Shown piece by piece: positions 1-8,182 of a DNA stretch of 38,822 bases. Below the pieces are notes generated by a model, which did not search any database, had not been told where the DNA came from, and saw only the letters and a program-made list of their open reading frames with translations. The stretch's first letter is position 1. Every line of letters begins with the position of its first letter. The position numbers were made by a program, and so were the translations under genes. Origin of the DNA: Clostridium lacusfryxellense (lineage in GTDB: Bacteria; Bacillota; Clostridia; Clostridiales; Clostridiaceae); the NCBI RefSeq assembly GCF_018861735.1, contig NZ_JAHLEB010000049.1:1-38822 (forward strand). The letters are read 5' to 3'.

Positions 1-318
1 TAAAAAACTAATAGCCAAGGTATTTCTTAGCAACAAACCAAACTCTGCATGAGTAAATAGCCTTATAAAATGCTCAAAGCCTACCCATGGACTTTTTAGT
101 ATTCCCAAAAACGGTGAATAATCTTGAAAAGCAATTACTAATCCATACATAGGGTAATATTTAAAAACTATAAAGAATAGAATTCCTGGTAAAGCTAAAA
201 GGTATAAAAATCTATCTCTTCTAATAGCAGATAATACTTTTTTCATTTTCATTTTGCTCTTTCGTGGCTGTTTACTATTAATAATCTTATTTGATGAAGT
301 GAGTTGTTTAGTCTTCAT
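1..318 (-). CDS. Sugar ABC transporter permease, LplB type (5' part only)
   Basis: The first 106 codons of a gene that runs off the left edge. The translation starts MKTKQLTSSN, has a basic stretch (residues about 19-35), then a membrane segment (LYLLALPGILFFIVFKYYPM) followed by YGLVIAFQDYSPFLG and SPWVGFEHF. This N-terminus is typical of LplB/YtcP-type permeases of CUT1 ABC importers for oligosaccharides. The ATG at 318 follows AAGGGGGATAAGT, a good ribosome site. The gene is divergent from the membrane AraC regulator at 649, the usual arrangement for this importer class. Its partner permease, binding protein and substrate lie outside the window, so the sugar is unknown. Family assignment is confident; function beyond sugar import is inference. 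Confidence 0.85.
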   Translation of the reverse strand, partial: MKTKQLTSSNKIINSKQPRKSKMKMKKVLSAIRRDRFLYLLALPGILFFIVFKYYPMYGLVIAFQDYSPFLGILKSPWVGFEHFIRLFTHAEFGLLLRNTLAISFL

Positions 319-356
319 ACTTATCCCCCTTTTATTAAATTCTTTCTAACATCCTT

Positions 357-386
357 ATTATACTTTTTAAAATAACATTCTGTATA
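357..386 (-). promoter_or_regulatory. Putative sigma-A promoter for the ABC permease
   Basis: On the minus strand there is a perfect -10 TATAAT (357-362) and, after an 18-nt spacer, a partial -35 TATACA (381-386). It lies about 40 nt upstream of the permease start codon. Read by eye only. Confidence 0.45.
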
Positions 387-417
387 TAACACTCTTTTGC
401 TCAAGGAACCCAATCAT

Positions 418-431
418 AGTAACGGTTTACA
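418..431 (-). promoter_or_regulatory. Imperfect cre/LacI-type operator
   Basis: The minus strand reads TGTAAACCGTTACT. It has the GTAA-N4-TTAC symmetry of CcpA/LacI-family operators, but the central CG of the cre consensus is displaced and the last base differs. It sits about 30 nt upstream of the putative -35 of the ABC permease. Either a weak cre site or an operator for another LacI-family protein. Confidence 0.3.
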
Positions 432-534
432 TCCACTTTTTAAATTGGTGCAAAAGAGTTTCATCTTATAACAAGATAAAAATTACATATCTAATATCAC
501 AAAATCATCTTAATATTAGTGACTTTTAATTTTT

Positions 535-571
535 CAATATATATCTGTAATCGAATAACAGATATATATTG
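535..571. repeat. Perfect 14-bp inverted repeat upstream of the AraC gene
   Basis: CAATATATATCTGT (535-548) and its exact reverse complement (558-571) flank a 9-nt centre. It lies 77 nt before the chosen GTG start. It has no T tract, so it is more likely an operator for a dimeric regulator (possibly autoregulation) or a leader hairpin than a terminator. Confidence 0.55.
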
Positions 572-633
572 AAGCACTTTGTAAACTGATGTATACTAAA
601 AATATAAAACACACAATTAAGTCCATTTATTGT

Positions 634-640
634 GAGGAGG
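634..640 (+). promoter_or_regulatory. Ribosome binding site that sets the AraC start at GTG 649
   Basis: GAGGAGG at 634-640, then 8 nt, then GTG at 649. The longer reading from ATG 589 would contain this site inside its coding sequence and has no ribosome site of its own. Confidence 0.75.
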
Positions 641-648
641 ATCTTCTG

Positions 649-2991
649 GTGAAACATACTATTGCTAAATTTAACAACAAATTAAAACATACAATTACGA
701 GCAAATTTTTTCGTAATTATTTAATATTATTTATAGTGGTTTCTATATTTCCTCTATTTATAGTATCTACTAGCACCTATTATATAGGAATTGCTCAAAT
801 TGAAAAGGAGGTAAACAAAACCCACAAACTTCAGCTCGATCATGTTTTTCAAAACATGGATAAGCAGCTAAATCAGTTAGAAAGTAATTTCAACCGCTGG
901 TCCTTTTATGATGCTTTTAATGATGAATTTAAAAAAACAAACTTAAGTTTGAATTTCCCTGTTACACAATCACTGTACAATCTGTTTGATCTTTTAAAAA
1001 GTTTTTCACCTCTAATAGAAAATGTGACATTATATTTAGATAATCAACAAGCATTATTAAGTAACAAAGGAATATATTATCTTGATGGAAATTCAAACCA
1101 AAAATATTATAATGATCTTCTTAAGAATACCTCAACTATTTTCTGGACTAATAACCTTTCAGCCATTAAAGATAATAATGAGATTGCTATGTCACTTGTT
1201 CAAAAGATACCAGGTGGTACCTCACAGCCATATGGTTTTTTTTATGTGACGTTAAACCAAGACCATATAAAAACCATGGTTGAAGAATTAAATCCTGATA
1301 AGCAAGGTGCAGCTTTTATTTTAAATTCAACTGGTAAATGGCTAACTAATGAAAATGATATTAATAAGCTCACGAATAGTTTGGATGAATCCCTTAGGTC
1401 AGAAGTTATAAAAATTGATGATGGCTCTGGTTCTTTTGCCTTCAGCTTTAAAAACAAGAAATATGCCGTAACATATGGAACTTTTGATAGAACTGGGTGG
1501 AAATTTGTTGTTGCCACTCCTCTGTCTAAACTTACAGCACCTGCTACACTGTTATCTCGAACTATTATTTATATAAGTTTATTTGTATTAACATTGGCTC
1601 TTCTATTATCCTGGTTTGCTTCTAACCGCTTGTACAAACCTATTAAAAGACTTGTATCAATGTTTGCAGGAAAAAATGAAATGGATACTTTTAATGCAAA
1701 TATGAATGAAATTAACTTTTTAGAAAACAGTTGGATAAATTTAAGTGATGAAAGGCTAGCGTTGGTAGATAAAGTAGAGAAAAGCAGCGATTCCTTAAGG
1801 GAAGGTTTTATGTTACAACTTGTGCAAGGCCACCTTTATTTTATCTCTGAAAAAGAATTGAAAGACCAAATGTCACAGTACTTCTGGGATGTAGAGGGTA
1901 AATATTTTTCTCTTCTTCTAGTTAGCGTGGAAATTAATAAGCAACCTAAAAGTAAATTTGCGTTTGGTGATGAACACCTACTAACCTTTGCAGTAGCTAA
2001 CATTTTGAAAGATTTGTGCCGTGACAAGTGGGGACAGTCAGTAATTGTAAATTTTCATAACCTTACAGTTGCTGTGATTTTGCCCTCTACTTCAACTGAT
2101 GATGTCTCTATTGTAAAAAGTAAATCCATAAATTTATCTAACATTATAGTGACCTCACTCACTAAATTCCTACAAGTTAATGTATTTGTAGGAATTGGAA
2201 AAACAGTATCTACCCTAAAAGAGATTAGTACATCATTAGATGAAACATTGAAAGGGCTACGTTACCCTAATCTTGATAAACAAGACCAAGTAATAATTAT
2301 GGATAATTTGATACCACAGGGTAATTATCAATCCAACTATCCATTCTCTATCGAAAATAGCATATTACAATCCATTGGAATGGGTATGAAAAATGAAACT
2401 CTTGAATTTATTAAGGATTTTATGATAAAACTAAAATCCAATATGGATGAAGAATTTTTGTTTCGCCAAGGAATGTTACAACTTCTAGGAAGGATATTAG
2501 AGACCTTTTTAAAATCAGGGTTAAATATGAAATCTATATACAAAGGCTCCAACCTATATGAGCAACTATCTAATTTAAATAATTCAGATGAAATACTAAA
2601 CTGGTTTGATAAAACGCTTATATCCCCCTATTCCCAGGAAATTGACAAAACTAAAGAAAACCATATTGAACATTTAATTGAAAATGTGTTAGAGACAATA
2701 AATTGTGAATATAGGCAGCCTATTTCTTTGGATTTCTGTGCAAATTCACAAGGCGTAACATCATACACTTTAAGCAAGATGTTTAAGAAATTCACTGGTG
2801 TTAATTTCATTGATTATCTTACACAAGTACGAATGAAACATGCAAAGGACCTTCTTTCGAAAAACAATCTTAAAGTTAGCGATATTGCTGAGAAGGTTGG
2901 CTATCAACCTGGATATTTTGTGAGAACATTTAAGAAACTTGAAGGCATGACACCTGGACAATATCAAGAGTTACATTCGAAGGAAAAGTAA
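649..2991 (+). CDS. Membrane-anchored AraC-family regulator (YesS-like)
   Basis: A 780-residue one-component regulator starting at GTG 649. A first membrane segment (NYLILFIVVSIFPLFIVST, residues about 19-40) is followed by a roughly 270-residue extracellular sensor region. A second membrane segment (TIIYISLFVLTLALLLSW) leads into a linker and a C-terminal AraC DNA-binding domain of about 100 residues. The two helix-turn-helix units are around TSYTLSKMFKKFTGVNF and VSDIAEKVGYQPGYFVRTFK. This layout is that of regulators that sense extracellular sugar, directly or through a binding protein, and control an adjacent CUT1 ABC importer. The divergent LplB-type permease at the left edge is the obvious target. 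A reading from ATG 589 adds 20 residues but lacks a ribosome site. It ends at a strong terminator. Confidence 0.88.
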   Translation: MKHTIAKFNNKLKHTITSKFFRNYLILFIVVSIFPLFIVSTSTYYIGIAQIEKEVNKTHKLQLDHVFQNMDKQLNQLESNFNRWSFYDAFNDEFKKTNLSLNFPVTQSLYNLFDLLKSFSPLIENVTLYLDNQQALLSNKGIYYLDGNSNQKYYNDLLKNTSTIFWTNNLSAIKDNNEIAMSLVQKIPGGTSQPYGFFYVTLNQDHIKTMVEELNPDKQGAAFILNSTGKWLTNENDINKLTNSLDESLRSEVIKIDDGSGSFAFSFKNKKYAVTYGTFDRTGWKFVVATPLSKLTAPATLLSRTIIYISLFVLTLALLLSWFASNRLYKPIKRLVSMFAGKNEMDTFNANMNEINFLENSWINLSDERLALVDKVEKSSDSLREGFMLQLVQGHLYFISEKELKDQMSQYFWDVEGKYFSLLLVSVEINKQPKSKFAFGDEHLLTFAVANILKDLCRDKWGQSVIVNFHNLTVAVILPSTSTDDVSIVKSKSINLSNIIVTSLTKFLQVNVFVGIGKTVSTLKEISTSLDETLKGLRYPNLDKQDQVIIMDNLIPQGNYQSNYPFSIENSILQSIGMGMKNETLEFIKDFMIKLKSNMDEEFLFRQGMLQLLGRILETFLKSGLNMKSIYKGSNLYEQLSNLNNSDEILNWFDKTLISPYSQEIDKTKENHIEHLIENVLETINCEYRQPISLDFCANSQGVTSYTLSKMFKKFTGVNFIDYLTQVRMKHAKDLLSKNNLKVSDIAEKVGYQPGYFVRTFKKLEGMTPGQYQELHSKEK

Positions 2992-2996
2992 TATGC

Positions 2997-3047
2997 AAAA
3001 AAATACAAGCTAAGCATTACTAGTTAATGCTTAGCTTGTATTTTTTT
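2997..3047. terminator. Strong bidirectional terminator
   Basis: Perfect inverted repeat with 23-bp arms (2997-3019 and 3025-3047) and the loop CTAGT. The arms end in A7/T7, so it can terminate both the plus-strand AraC gene and leftward transcription from module A. Confidence 0.9.
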
Positions 3048-3236
3048 ATAGTATCTATTCAACAATTTATAAATATGATTCATATAACTATTATGTTCCT
3101 TAATCAGTAATAAATATCCTGCTTCATCAGATTTCAAAGATTGAAATTCTGTCCAACTTGTTTCATTTGGTTCATAACCAACGGGTAGTACATGATTCCA
3201 TAAAATATCACTCTGAATGCTTGTATATTTTAACGC
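3024..3236 (-). pseudogene. C-terminal remnant of a larger gene, possibly a glycosidase
   Basis: An open minus-strand stretch of 70 codons has no plausible start codon and follows an in-frame TGA (3237-3239). The translation is protein-like: it includes SDILWNHVLPVGYEP, TSWTEFQSLKSDEAGYLLLI and YKLLNRYYKKIQAKH before TAA. The SWTxFQS...GYLLLIKE pattern reminds me of the C-terminal beta domain of GH36-type alpha-galactosidases, but that is recollection, not a demonstrated match. It follows the hydroxyacid dehydrogenase by 18 nt, on the same strand, and its stop lies in the shared terminator. This fits the tail of a former last gene of the operon whose body has been deleted. Confidence 0.5.
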
Positions 3237-3254
3237 TCAAATTTTATTGTTTTG

Positions 3255-4238
3255 TTATGAATCACTCATTGCCCTTGCTCTTTCTATACTCAGTTTAGAC
3301 TTAGGAATCTTTCCAGTATAAAAAAGTTCAATCTCATCTGCTAGGCAATCCCACCTTTGCTCAAATTCTATAGAATTATTTGCTCTATGTGGAGTAAGTA
3401 AAACCCTATCACTATTACGCAAAGGACTATCCGCTTCAAGTGGTTCTTCCTCAAATACGTCAAGAGCAAGATAGATTTCTTTTTCATTTAGCGCATCAAT
3501 CATTTCTTTTTGATTAACCATCTTACCCCTAGCAATATTTACAAAAAGAGCGTCCTTATTCATAATTTCAAATTGCTCTTTGCCAATCATATGATAAGTG
3601 CTTGAATTATAGCCTCCCGAGAGAACTATTATTTCACATTCAGCAAAAATTCGATTTAGGCTTATATTTTTAACGCATAAATTTAGTTCATCATCTTTTG
3701 AAAGATGATTTGAATGTACAAAAATATCGTTTGTAAAACATTTCAACAAATTTACTATCTCTTTTCCTATAAGCCCTAAACCAATAACCCCAACTTTGCG
3801 ATCACTTAAGTTTCTACTTCTTCCATATTTGAATCTAGGCCAATCTTCTCCACTTTTCATGTAATGGCTATAATTATGAATATACATAAGTGAGCTTAAT
3901 ATAAGCCCAAGCGCATACTCTGCCATAGGCCTAGGCCTTGATGCTCCAGTATGTATGACAGTTAATCCTTTTTTTATTGCATATTCATCATCAATATTCT
4001 GCCTTGTTCCACCATAAGTTGTTCCAACAATTTTTAATTCTTTTGAACTATCCATAACTTGTTTGGTTATAAGCTTATGTGGTGTATATGGAACTATAAT
4101 GCCTTCTTTACCAACCGCATTATCCATAACTGATTTTATATCAGTTTTCTCAATTTCAATAATATTAATATATTTTTGCATTCTCTGTTTTGATTTTTCA
4201 TCTGTAATTTTACACATAAATAAAAATTCTGGTTTCAT
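3255..4238 (-). CDS. D-isomer-specific 2-hydroxyacid dehydrogenase
   Basis: A 327-residue NAD(P)-dependent oxidoreductase interconverting 2-keto and D-2-hydroxy acids. The Rossmann motif GLGLIG is at residues 153-158. The catalytic set is visible: Arg237 in NIARGKMV, Glu265 in DVFEEEPL and His284 in LLTPHRA. Length is normal for the family. The ATG follows GAGGAGGTTTAT. It is the last intact gene of module A, 40 nt after the heparinase-fold lyase, so a role in reducing a keto-acid intermediate from unsaturated uronate breakdown is a reasonable inference. The substrate cannot be read from sequence; glyoxylate/hydroxypyruvate reductase and phosphoglycerate dehydrogenase-like annotations are possible. 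Confidence 0.85.
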   Translation of the reverse strand: MKPEFLFMCKITDEKSKQRMQKYINIIEIEKTDIKSVMDNAVGKEGIIVPYTPHKLITKQVMDSSKELKIVGTTYGGTRQNIDDEYAIKKGLTVIHTGASRPRPMAEYALGLILSSLMYIHNYSHYMKSGEDWPRFKYGRSRNLSDRKVGVIGLGLIGKEIVNLLKCFTNDIFVHSNHLSKDDELNLCVKNISLNRIFAECEIIVLSGGYNSSTYHMIGKEQFEIMNKDALFVNIARGKMVNQKEMIDALNEKEIYLALDVFEEEPLEADSPLRNSDRVLLTPHRANNSIEFEQRWDCLADEIELFYTGKIPKSKLSIERARAMSDS

Positions 4239-4278
4239 ATAAACCTCCTCTTATAAGCATTTTAGACTTATTGTTATT

Positions 4279-6333
4279 TTAATCAGCAATCCTAGAAAAA
4301 TCATTATTCTCTATCTTATAATCAACACCATTAATTGTATCCTTAACTATAATATTGTCATCATTATTAATCTGTATTGAATATCCGCATTGTTTCTCTG
4401 ATGATTCTAAAGCAAAAGTGTTATTTTCTGATATTTTCATGCTAAAATCTTTAATGTTTTCAGTATCATCTATAGCTATAGCATGAACCAATAGGTGATT
4501 AGTCTTATACTCTCTACTTGTATAATTATAAATGATAGCACTTCCTTCCGCTCCTTGTCCTAGTTGGTGCGGTTGTGGATGATAACAATCATGTACATAT
4601 CCCCAATCAAATGATAAATCACACTCATTCTTTTTTCCATCACTTTTAGACATAGCCAGAAATAATTTCATTGCTACATTGTTTCTTGAAAATTCATGTT
4701 TATCATTAGTAATTCTATTTGTCTTTAATTTTCCGTCTCTATTATTTAAAACGAAATGTGTTTTAACTTTTACTGGTTCACTAGCCTCAATTCTATCAAT
4801 TATAAACAATATATTTGGAAATGCCGTGATCCAGGTTCTTTCCGCTTTTTTAATTGGTTCACCATAAACCTCTGCTGCATCTGATATAATAACTGAAATT
4901 CCATCAAGCTCTTTAACCAACAGTTTTTTATTCATCGGCTTTACAAGTCTGAAAATATTACTTATTACAGACTTTTGATTTAAGGTTATATTTTCATCAT
5001 TTTTAGTCATCTCAAAGCTCCAAGTATTGTGGCAAACCGTTGAAGCAGCAAATGCTTGACTCTTAAGTCTATAGCAACAGTGACCAGGATCTACAAAAAA
5101 GCGTTCTTTTAAATGTGATAACATAAAGCTGTTTTGATCATTGTGCCTATGACCAGCTATATTATTAGTTACATATCCGCCTTGTACTCCGAGAACCGTC
5201 TTAGGTTCTTCCCATCTATCTCTTGAAATAATACTTCCTGTCTCAAATGAACTTGTTAATGGAAGTTTTGCATTTTCAGGAGATAGGCCTTCACAAGCCT
5301 TATCATATAATAATATACTTAAAAATTGGAAATCATTAAAGAATCCAAATGTACTACGGTCATTTGGTCCAAGTATAGCATCTTTATAAGTTACATCAAA
5401 TAGCCATCTTGCAAGTCCCGCTTCCTTAGGGTACCTATTCTTCATCCGAGCTGCTATCTGTAAAAGTACATCTCCTGATGGCCTGTATATAGATGCACTG
5501 TCTCCAAAGTTGATTGTTCTTGGATAACTTTTTTCTCCCCACCCGGCTAGAGGTTTCATATACATAAAACTTGTGGCCTGCCATGGTATACACTTTGTGT
5601 AACAGCTTAAATTTAATCTATCCTCAAGTTTCGGATTATATCTAATTAGCATTTCATTTAAAAAACTTAGATTTAAGGTAGCATAGTTTGAATACTGAAT
5701 GGATTCACCATAGCTGTCTTCATTATATAGTGAAGCTGCAATATGACTATACTCAATTGCTTTATCTATTGCTTCATTATCATTAAGATAAACTGATGCT
5801 GTTCCAAACCCATTTAATAAAACCATAAACCAGTTATTTATTTCATCTTTATTGGCAACTACGCTGTCAACAAATCTACGACATGGCTCTTGACATTTTA
5901 CCTTTAATATCTCTTTAAAATTAATTAATTCCTCTGCTGTGAATAAATGAGGACATAAATCAATTGCCATTATCACTCCTACTCCCACATGAGTAGTTTC
6001 AAGCATTCCTACTGGAGGATTGGACTCGCCTCGAAACCATGGACCTCTCCACTCTGCAACTGGCTTATCGCATATCTCAAGTACAGCATTCCTAATCCAT
6101 TTCCCTAAAGATTCTGATGGATTTATAAGCTGAACAAATGCTGCATCACTAAGTCGCTCCCATACTATATGCCACCATTCATTTGTATCTTCTGGTTGCA
6201 CTATTCCAGGATATTTAGTGTTACTCATAGTACGACTTTGCATTGACTCCCATAAATCAGATACCTTATTATTCCCTTGTGATATAGATTTTTTAACCCT
6301 TTTAATATCTTCATCTTTAATTATAAAACTCAC
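4279..6333 (-). CDS. Heparinase II/III-fold polysaccharide lyase (module A)
   Basis: A 684-residue protein with no signal peptide or membrane segment, so probably cytoplasmic and acting on imported oligosaccharides. The N-terminal part is helical (alpha/alpha toroid-like) with NNWF at 166-169 and a Tyr-rich motif EDSYGESIQYSNY at 205-217. The C-terminal beta part has the family signature AGHRHNDQNSF at 393-403 and VDPGHCCYR at 414-422. The Asn, Tyr and His of these motifs correspond to catalytic positions of beta-eliminating PL12/15/17/21-like lyases, giving 4,5-unsaturated uronides. The start is GTG, 6 nt after GGAGG. The uronic polymer (alginate, glycosaminoglycan, ulvan or other) cannot be decided. 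It resembles the module B lyase only at motif level. Confidence 0.82.
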   Translation of the reverse strand: MSFIIKDEDIKRVKKSISQGNNKVSDLWESMQSRTMSNTKYPGIVQPEDTNEWWHIVWERLSDAAFVQLINPSESLGKWIRNAVLEICDKPVAEWRGPWFRGESNPPVGMLETTHVGVGVIMAIDLCPHLFTAEELINFKEILKVKCQEPCRRFVDSVVANKDEINNWFMVLLNGFGTASVYLNDNEAIDKAIEYSHIAASLYNEDSYGESIQYSNYATLNLSFLNEMLIRYNPKLEDRLNLSCYTKCIPWQATSFMYMKPLAGWGEKSYPRTINFGDSASIYRPSGDVLLQIAARMKNRYPKEAGLARWLFDVTYKDAILGPNDRSTFGFFNDFQFLSILLYDKACEGLSPENAKLPLTSSFETGSIISRDRWEEPKTVLGVQGGYVTNNIAGHRHNDQNSFMLSHLKERFFVDPGHCCYRLKSQAFAASTVCHNTWSFEMTKNDENITLNQKSVISNIFRLVKPMNKKLLVKELDGISVIISDAAEVYGEPIKKAERTWITAFPNILFIIDRIEASEPVKVKTHFVLNNRDGKLKTNRITNDKHEFSRNNVAMKLFLAMSKSDGKKNECDLSFDWGYVHDCYHPQPHQLGQGAEGSAIIYNYTSREYKTNHLLVHAIAIDDTENIKDFSMKISENNTFALESSEKQCGYSIQINNDDNIIVKDTINGVDYKIENNDFSRIAD

Positions 6334-6374
6334 ATTAAACCTCCACCTAAAATATTATTATCTGTTTTAATAGG

Positions 6375-7223
6375 TTATATATTCTTAATATCAGTGCCAT
6401 AAACTTCAAGTTCTATTAATGCCGCAAAAATCCCTGGTTCGTCCGCTATCTTAAAATCCATTAATTTAATCCAGGTAATTCTTTTCTTATCAAACTCAAT
6501 ATATTGGGCGTCCCCTGTCTTTATCGTTTGTGCGTCCTTTCTCGTTCCGTCTGAAAATACTATTGTTAAAGCTTTCCAATAAGTATCATGTGGATAATCT
6601 GCCCTTAAGTATAAAGCGATTTTGTCCACTTCTACCTCTCTCCCAAAATCAACCATAATCTCTGCATCTTCTTTCTTCCCAATCCCCCAAGATTCATATG
6701 GGAAGTAGCCATGACCATTAGTAGCTGTTTGTCCATCAATTGTATTTCTAGCAGCAAAAACTCCCCTATTATGGGTTTCAATATTTGCTGTTGCATGAGG
6801 GTAATATGTGGTTTCTCCACGTTGATCCATAACATTATTTGCAAGGTTTCTATAACCGTAAATTTCCTCTTCACTAGCAATACGCATTTTAATTGTATGC
6901 TTGCTTCCCTTAAAAGTTTCTGAAGAATATGGTACAGCATCATCATCAAAAAGTATCTTGTATTCTAAAGATCTTGTAGGCAAATATATTAAGGATTTAG
7001 ACATTTCATCATCTATATTAATTACAAAATATTTATTTTCAGATAAATTAGTAAAACAAATTTTATCACCTAATTTATATTCTTCTAAATGCACAAGTGA
7101 AATTTCCTCAATACCTGAAATTTTACTTATCGTGGTATTAATTTCATCTTTAACTTCTATTGATATTTCCTTAGTATTCAAAGCTGATAAATCTTTATCA
7201 GCTTTATTAAATTGAGATTCCAT
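6375..7223 (-). CDS. Intracellular discoidin (F5/8 type C)-like protein
   Basis: A 282-residue protein. Residues about 1-110 form an acidic N-terminal region of no family I recognise. Residues about 140-282 look like a galactose-binding/discoidin beta-sandwich: ARNTIDGQTATNGHGYFPYE, WGIGKKEDAEIMVDFGREVE, VDKIALYLRADYPHDTYW, ITWIKLMDFK, ending LIELEVYGTD. Such domains bind sugars on the outside of cells, but this one has no signal peptide and lies between two cytoplasmic enzymes. It may hold oligosaccharide for the lyase or have enzymatic activity of its own. The ATG follows TGGAGGCAAAAAA. A 138-nt gap separates it from the upstream RraA-like gene. Confidence 0.65.
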   Translation of the reverse strand: MESQFNKADKDLSALNTKEISIEVKDEINTTISKISGIEEISLVHLEEYKLGDKICFTNLSENKYFVINIDDEMSKSLIYLPTRSLEYKILFDDDAVPYSSETFKGSKHTIKMRIASEEEIYGYRNLANNVMDQRGETTYYPHATANIETHNRGVFAARNTIDGQTATNGHGYFPYESWGIGKKEDAEIMVDFGREVEVDKIALYLRADYPHDTYWKALTIVFSDGTRKDAQTIKTGDAQYIEFDKKRITWIKLMDFKIADEPGIFAALIELEVYGTDIKNI

Positions 7224-7361
7224 TTTTTTGCCTCCATTTTATAATATTAGGCCTACATCTACTATTCCCTTAAGGTAGTAAATGCAAGCCCATTTTTCAT
7301 GTGAGAGAAGGGGTTAAACTCTCAAATCATCCCTTTTAATTCTTTATAATTATTGTTTATC

Positions 7362-8069
7362 TTAGAAATATCCACCTTTTTCAACTACTTGAGTTGGAGT
7401 GAGTCCTTCAAGAATCATATCCCTAATTTCCTTTTCATTCTCTTTTATATATTCTGCCTTTAATAAAACATCATAAGCGATTTTTCTTGGAACAACTATA
7501 ACTCCATCCATATCACCAAAAAGAAGATCTCCAGGATATATAAACACATTACCTATCATTATTGGCATTTGATAACCTATCATTCTGAATCTTCCAAGCA
7601 TACCATTAGATGATTTGTATTTACAAAATACTGGGAAATCCTGATCTAAAATCTCCTTAATATCTCGAGCTCCACCATCAACTACAGCTCCTCTGCAGCC
7701 TTTTCTCTTTGATGCCAAAGTCATAATTCCACCCCACTGGGTAGATTCATCATCGCCACTAGTATCCCAAACACAGATTGAATCTTCTCGTATAGCTTCT
7801 AGCATTTTTGCTCTTTGTTGCATTTCACTTTCTAAAGTGAGGTTTTTAGAACCTTTTATTGTAAAAGCAATACCTGCTACTTTCATATCATCCCTTAAAG
7901 GCATAATACTAGATGGTAATGCTTGATGTAAATAACAAAATTCTCTTAGGACATCGTTTACTGCAGCAGTAAATACCTTCTCATATCTATCACACAATTC
8001 CTTTTCTGATATAGGTAGCTCACATATAGTTAGTTTATCCCTTTGCTCTTTTAATTTATCCAAATCCAT
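7362..8069 (-). CDS. RraA-like aldolase-family protein, copy A
   Basis: A 235-residue member of the RraA / 4-hydroxy-4-methyl-2-oxoglutarate aldolase family. Visible signatures are QWGGIM (111-116), RGAVVDGGARD (126-136, containing the Arg135-Asp136 pair of the metal/substrate site) and GDLLFGDMDGVIVVP (180-194). Family members cleave or decarboxylate pyruvate-containing acids; the name 'regulator of RNase E' or 'menaquinone methyltransferase' would mislead. It differs from the protein at 13456-14163 at about 16 positions. In both modules the gene lies directly downstream of a GH105-type hydrolase, suggesting it handles the keto-acid released by that enzyme. The ATG follows CGGAGGTAAATAAAA. 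Confidence 0.85.
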   Translation of the reverse strand: MDLDKLKEQRDKLTICELPISEKELCDRYEKVFTAAVNDVLREFCYLHQALPSSIMPLRDDMKVAGIAFTIKGSKNLTLESEMQQRAKMLEAIREDSICVWDTSGDDESTQWGGIMTLASKRKGCRGAVVDGGARDIKEILDQDFPVFCKYKSSNGMLGRFRMIGYQMPIMIGNVFIYPGDLLFGDMDGVIVVPRKIAYDVLLKAEYIKENEKEIRDMILEGLTPTQVVEKGGYF

Positions 8070-8182
8070 TTTTATTTACCTCCGTTTATTTATTTTTACT
8101 TGTATCTCTAATATAGTTATAATTCTACCTCAGCACGTATATTAAAACCATTAACGAATTGACGATTATTTGTGTAATCTGA

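Noticed and set aside
589-648. Start of the membrane AraC gene at ATG 589
   Set aside because: No ribosome site before 589, while GAGGAGG at 634-640 is ideally placed for GTG 649.
6632-6949. 105-residue minus-strand open frame inside the discoidin-type gene
   Set aside because: It lies wholly within a better-supported gene in another frame, has no ribosome site, and its composition (Met/Leu-rich) looks like a shadow.
6901-7215. 104-residue plus-strand open frame opposite the discoidin-type gene
   Set aside because: Antisense shadow of a real coding sequence, no ribosome site, no recognisable family.
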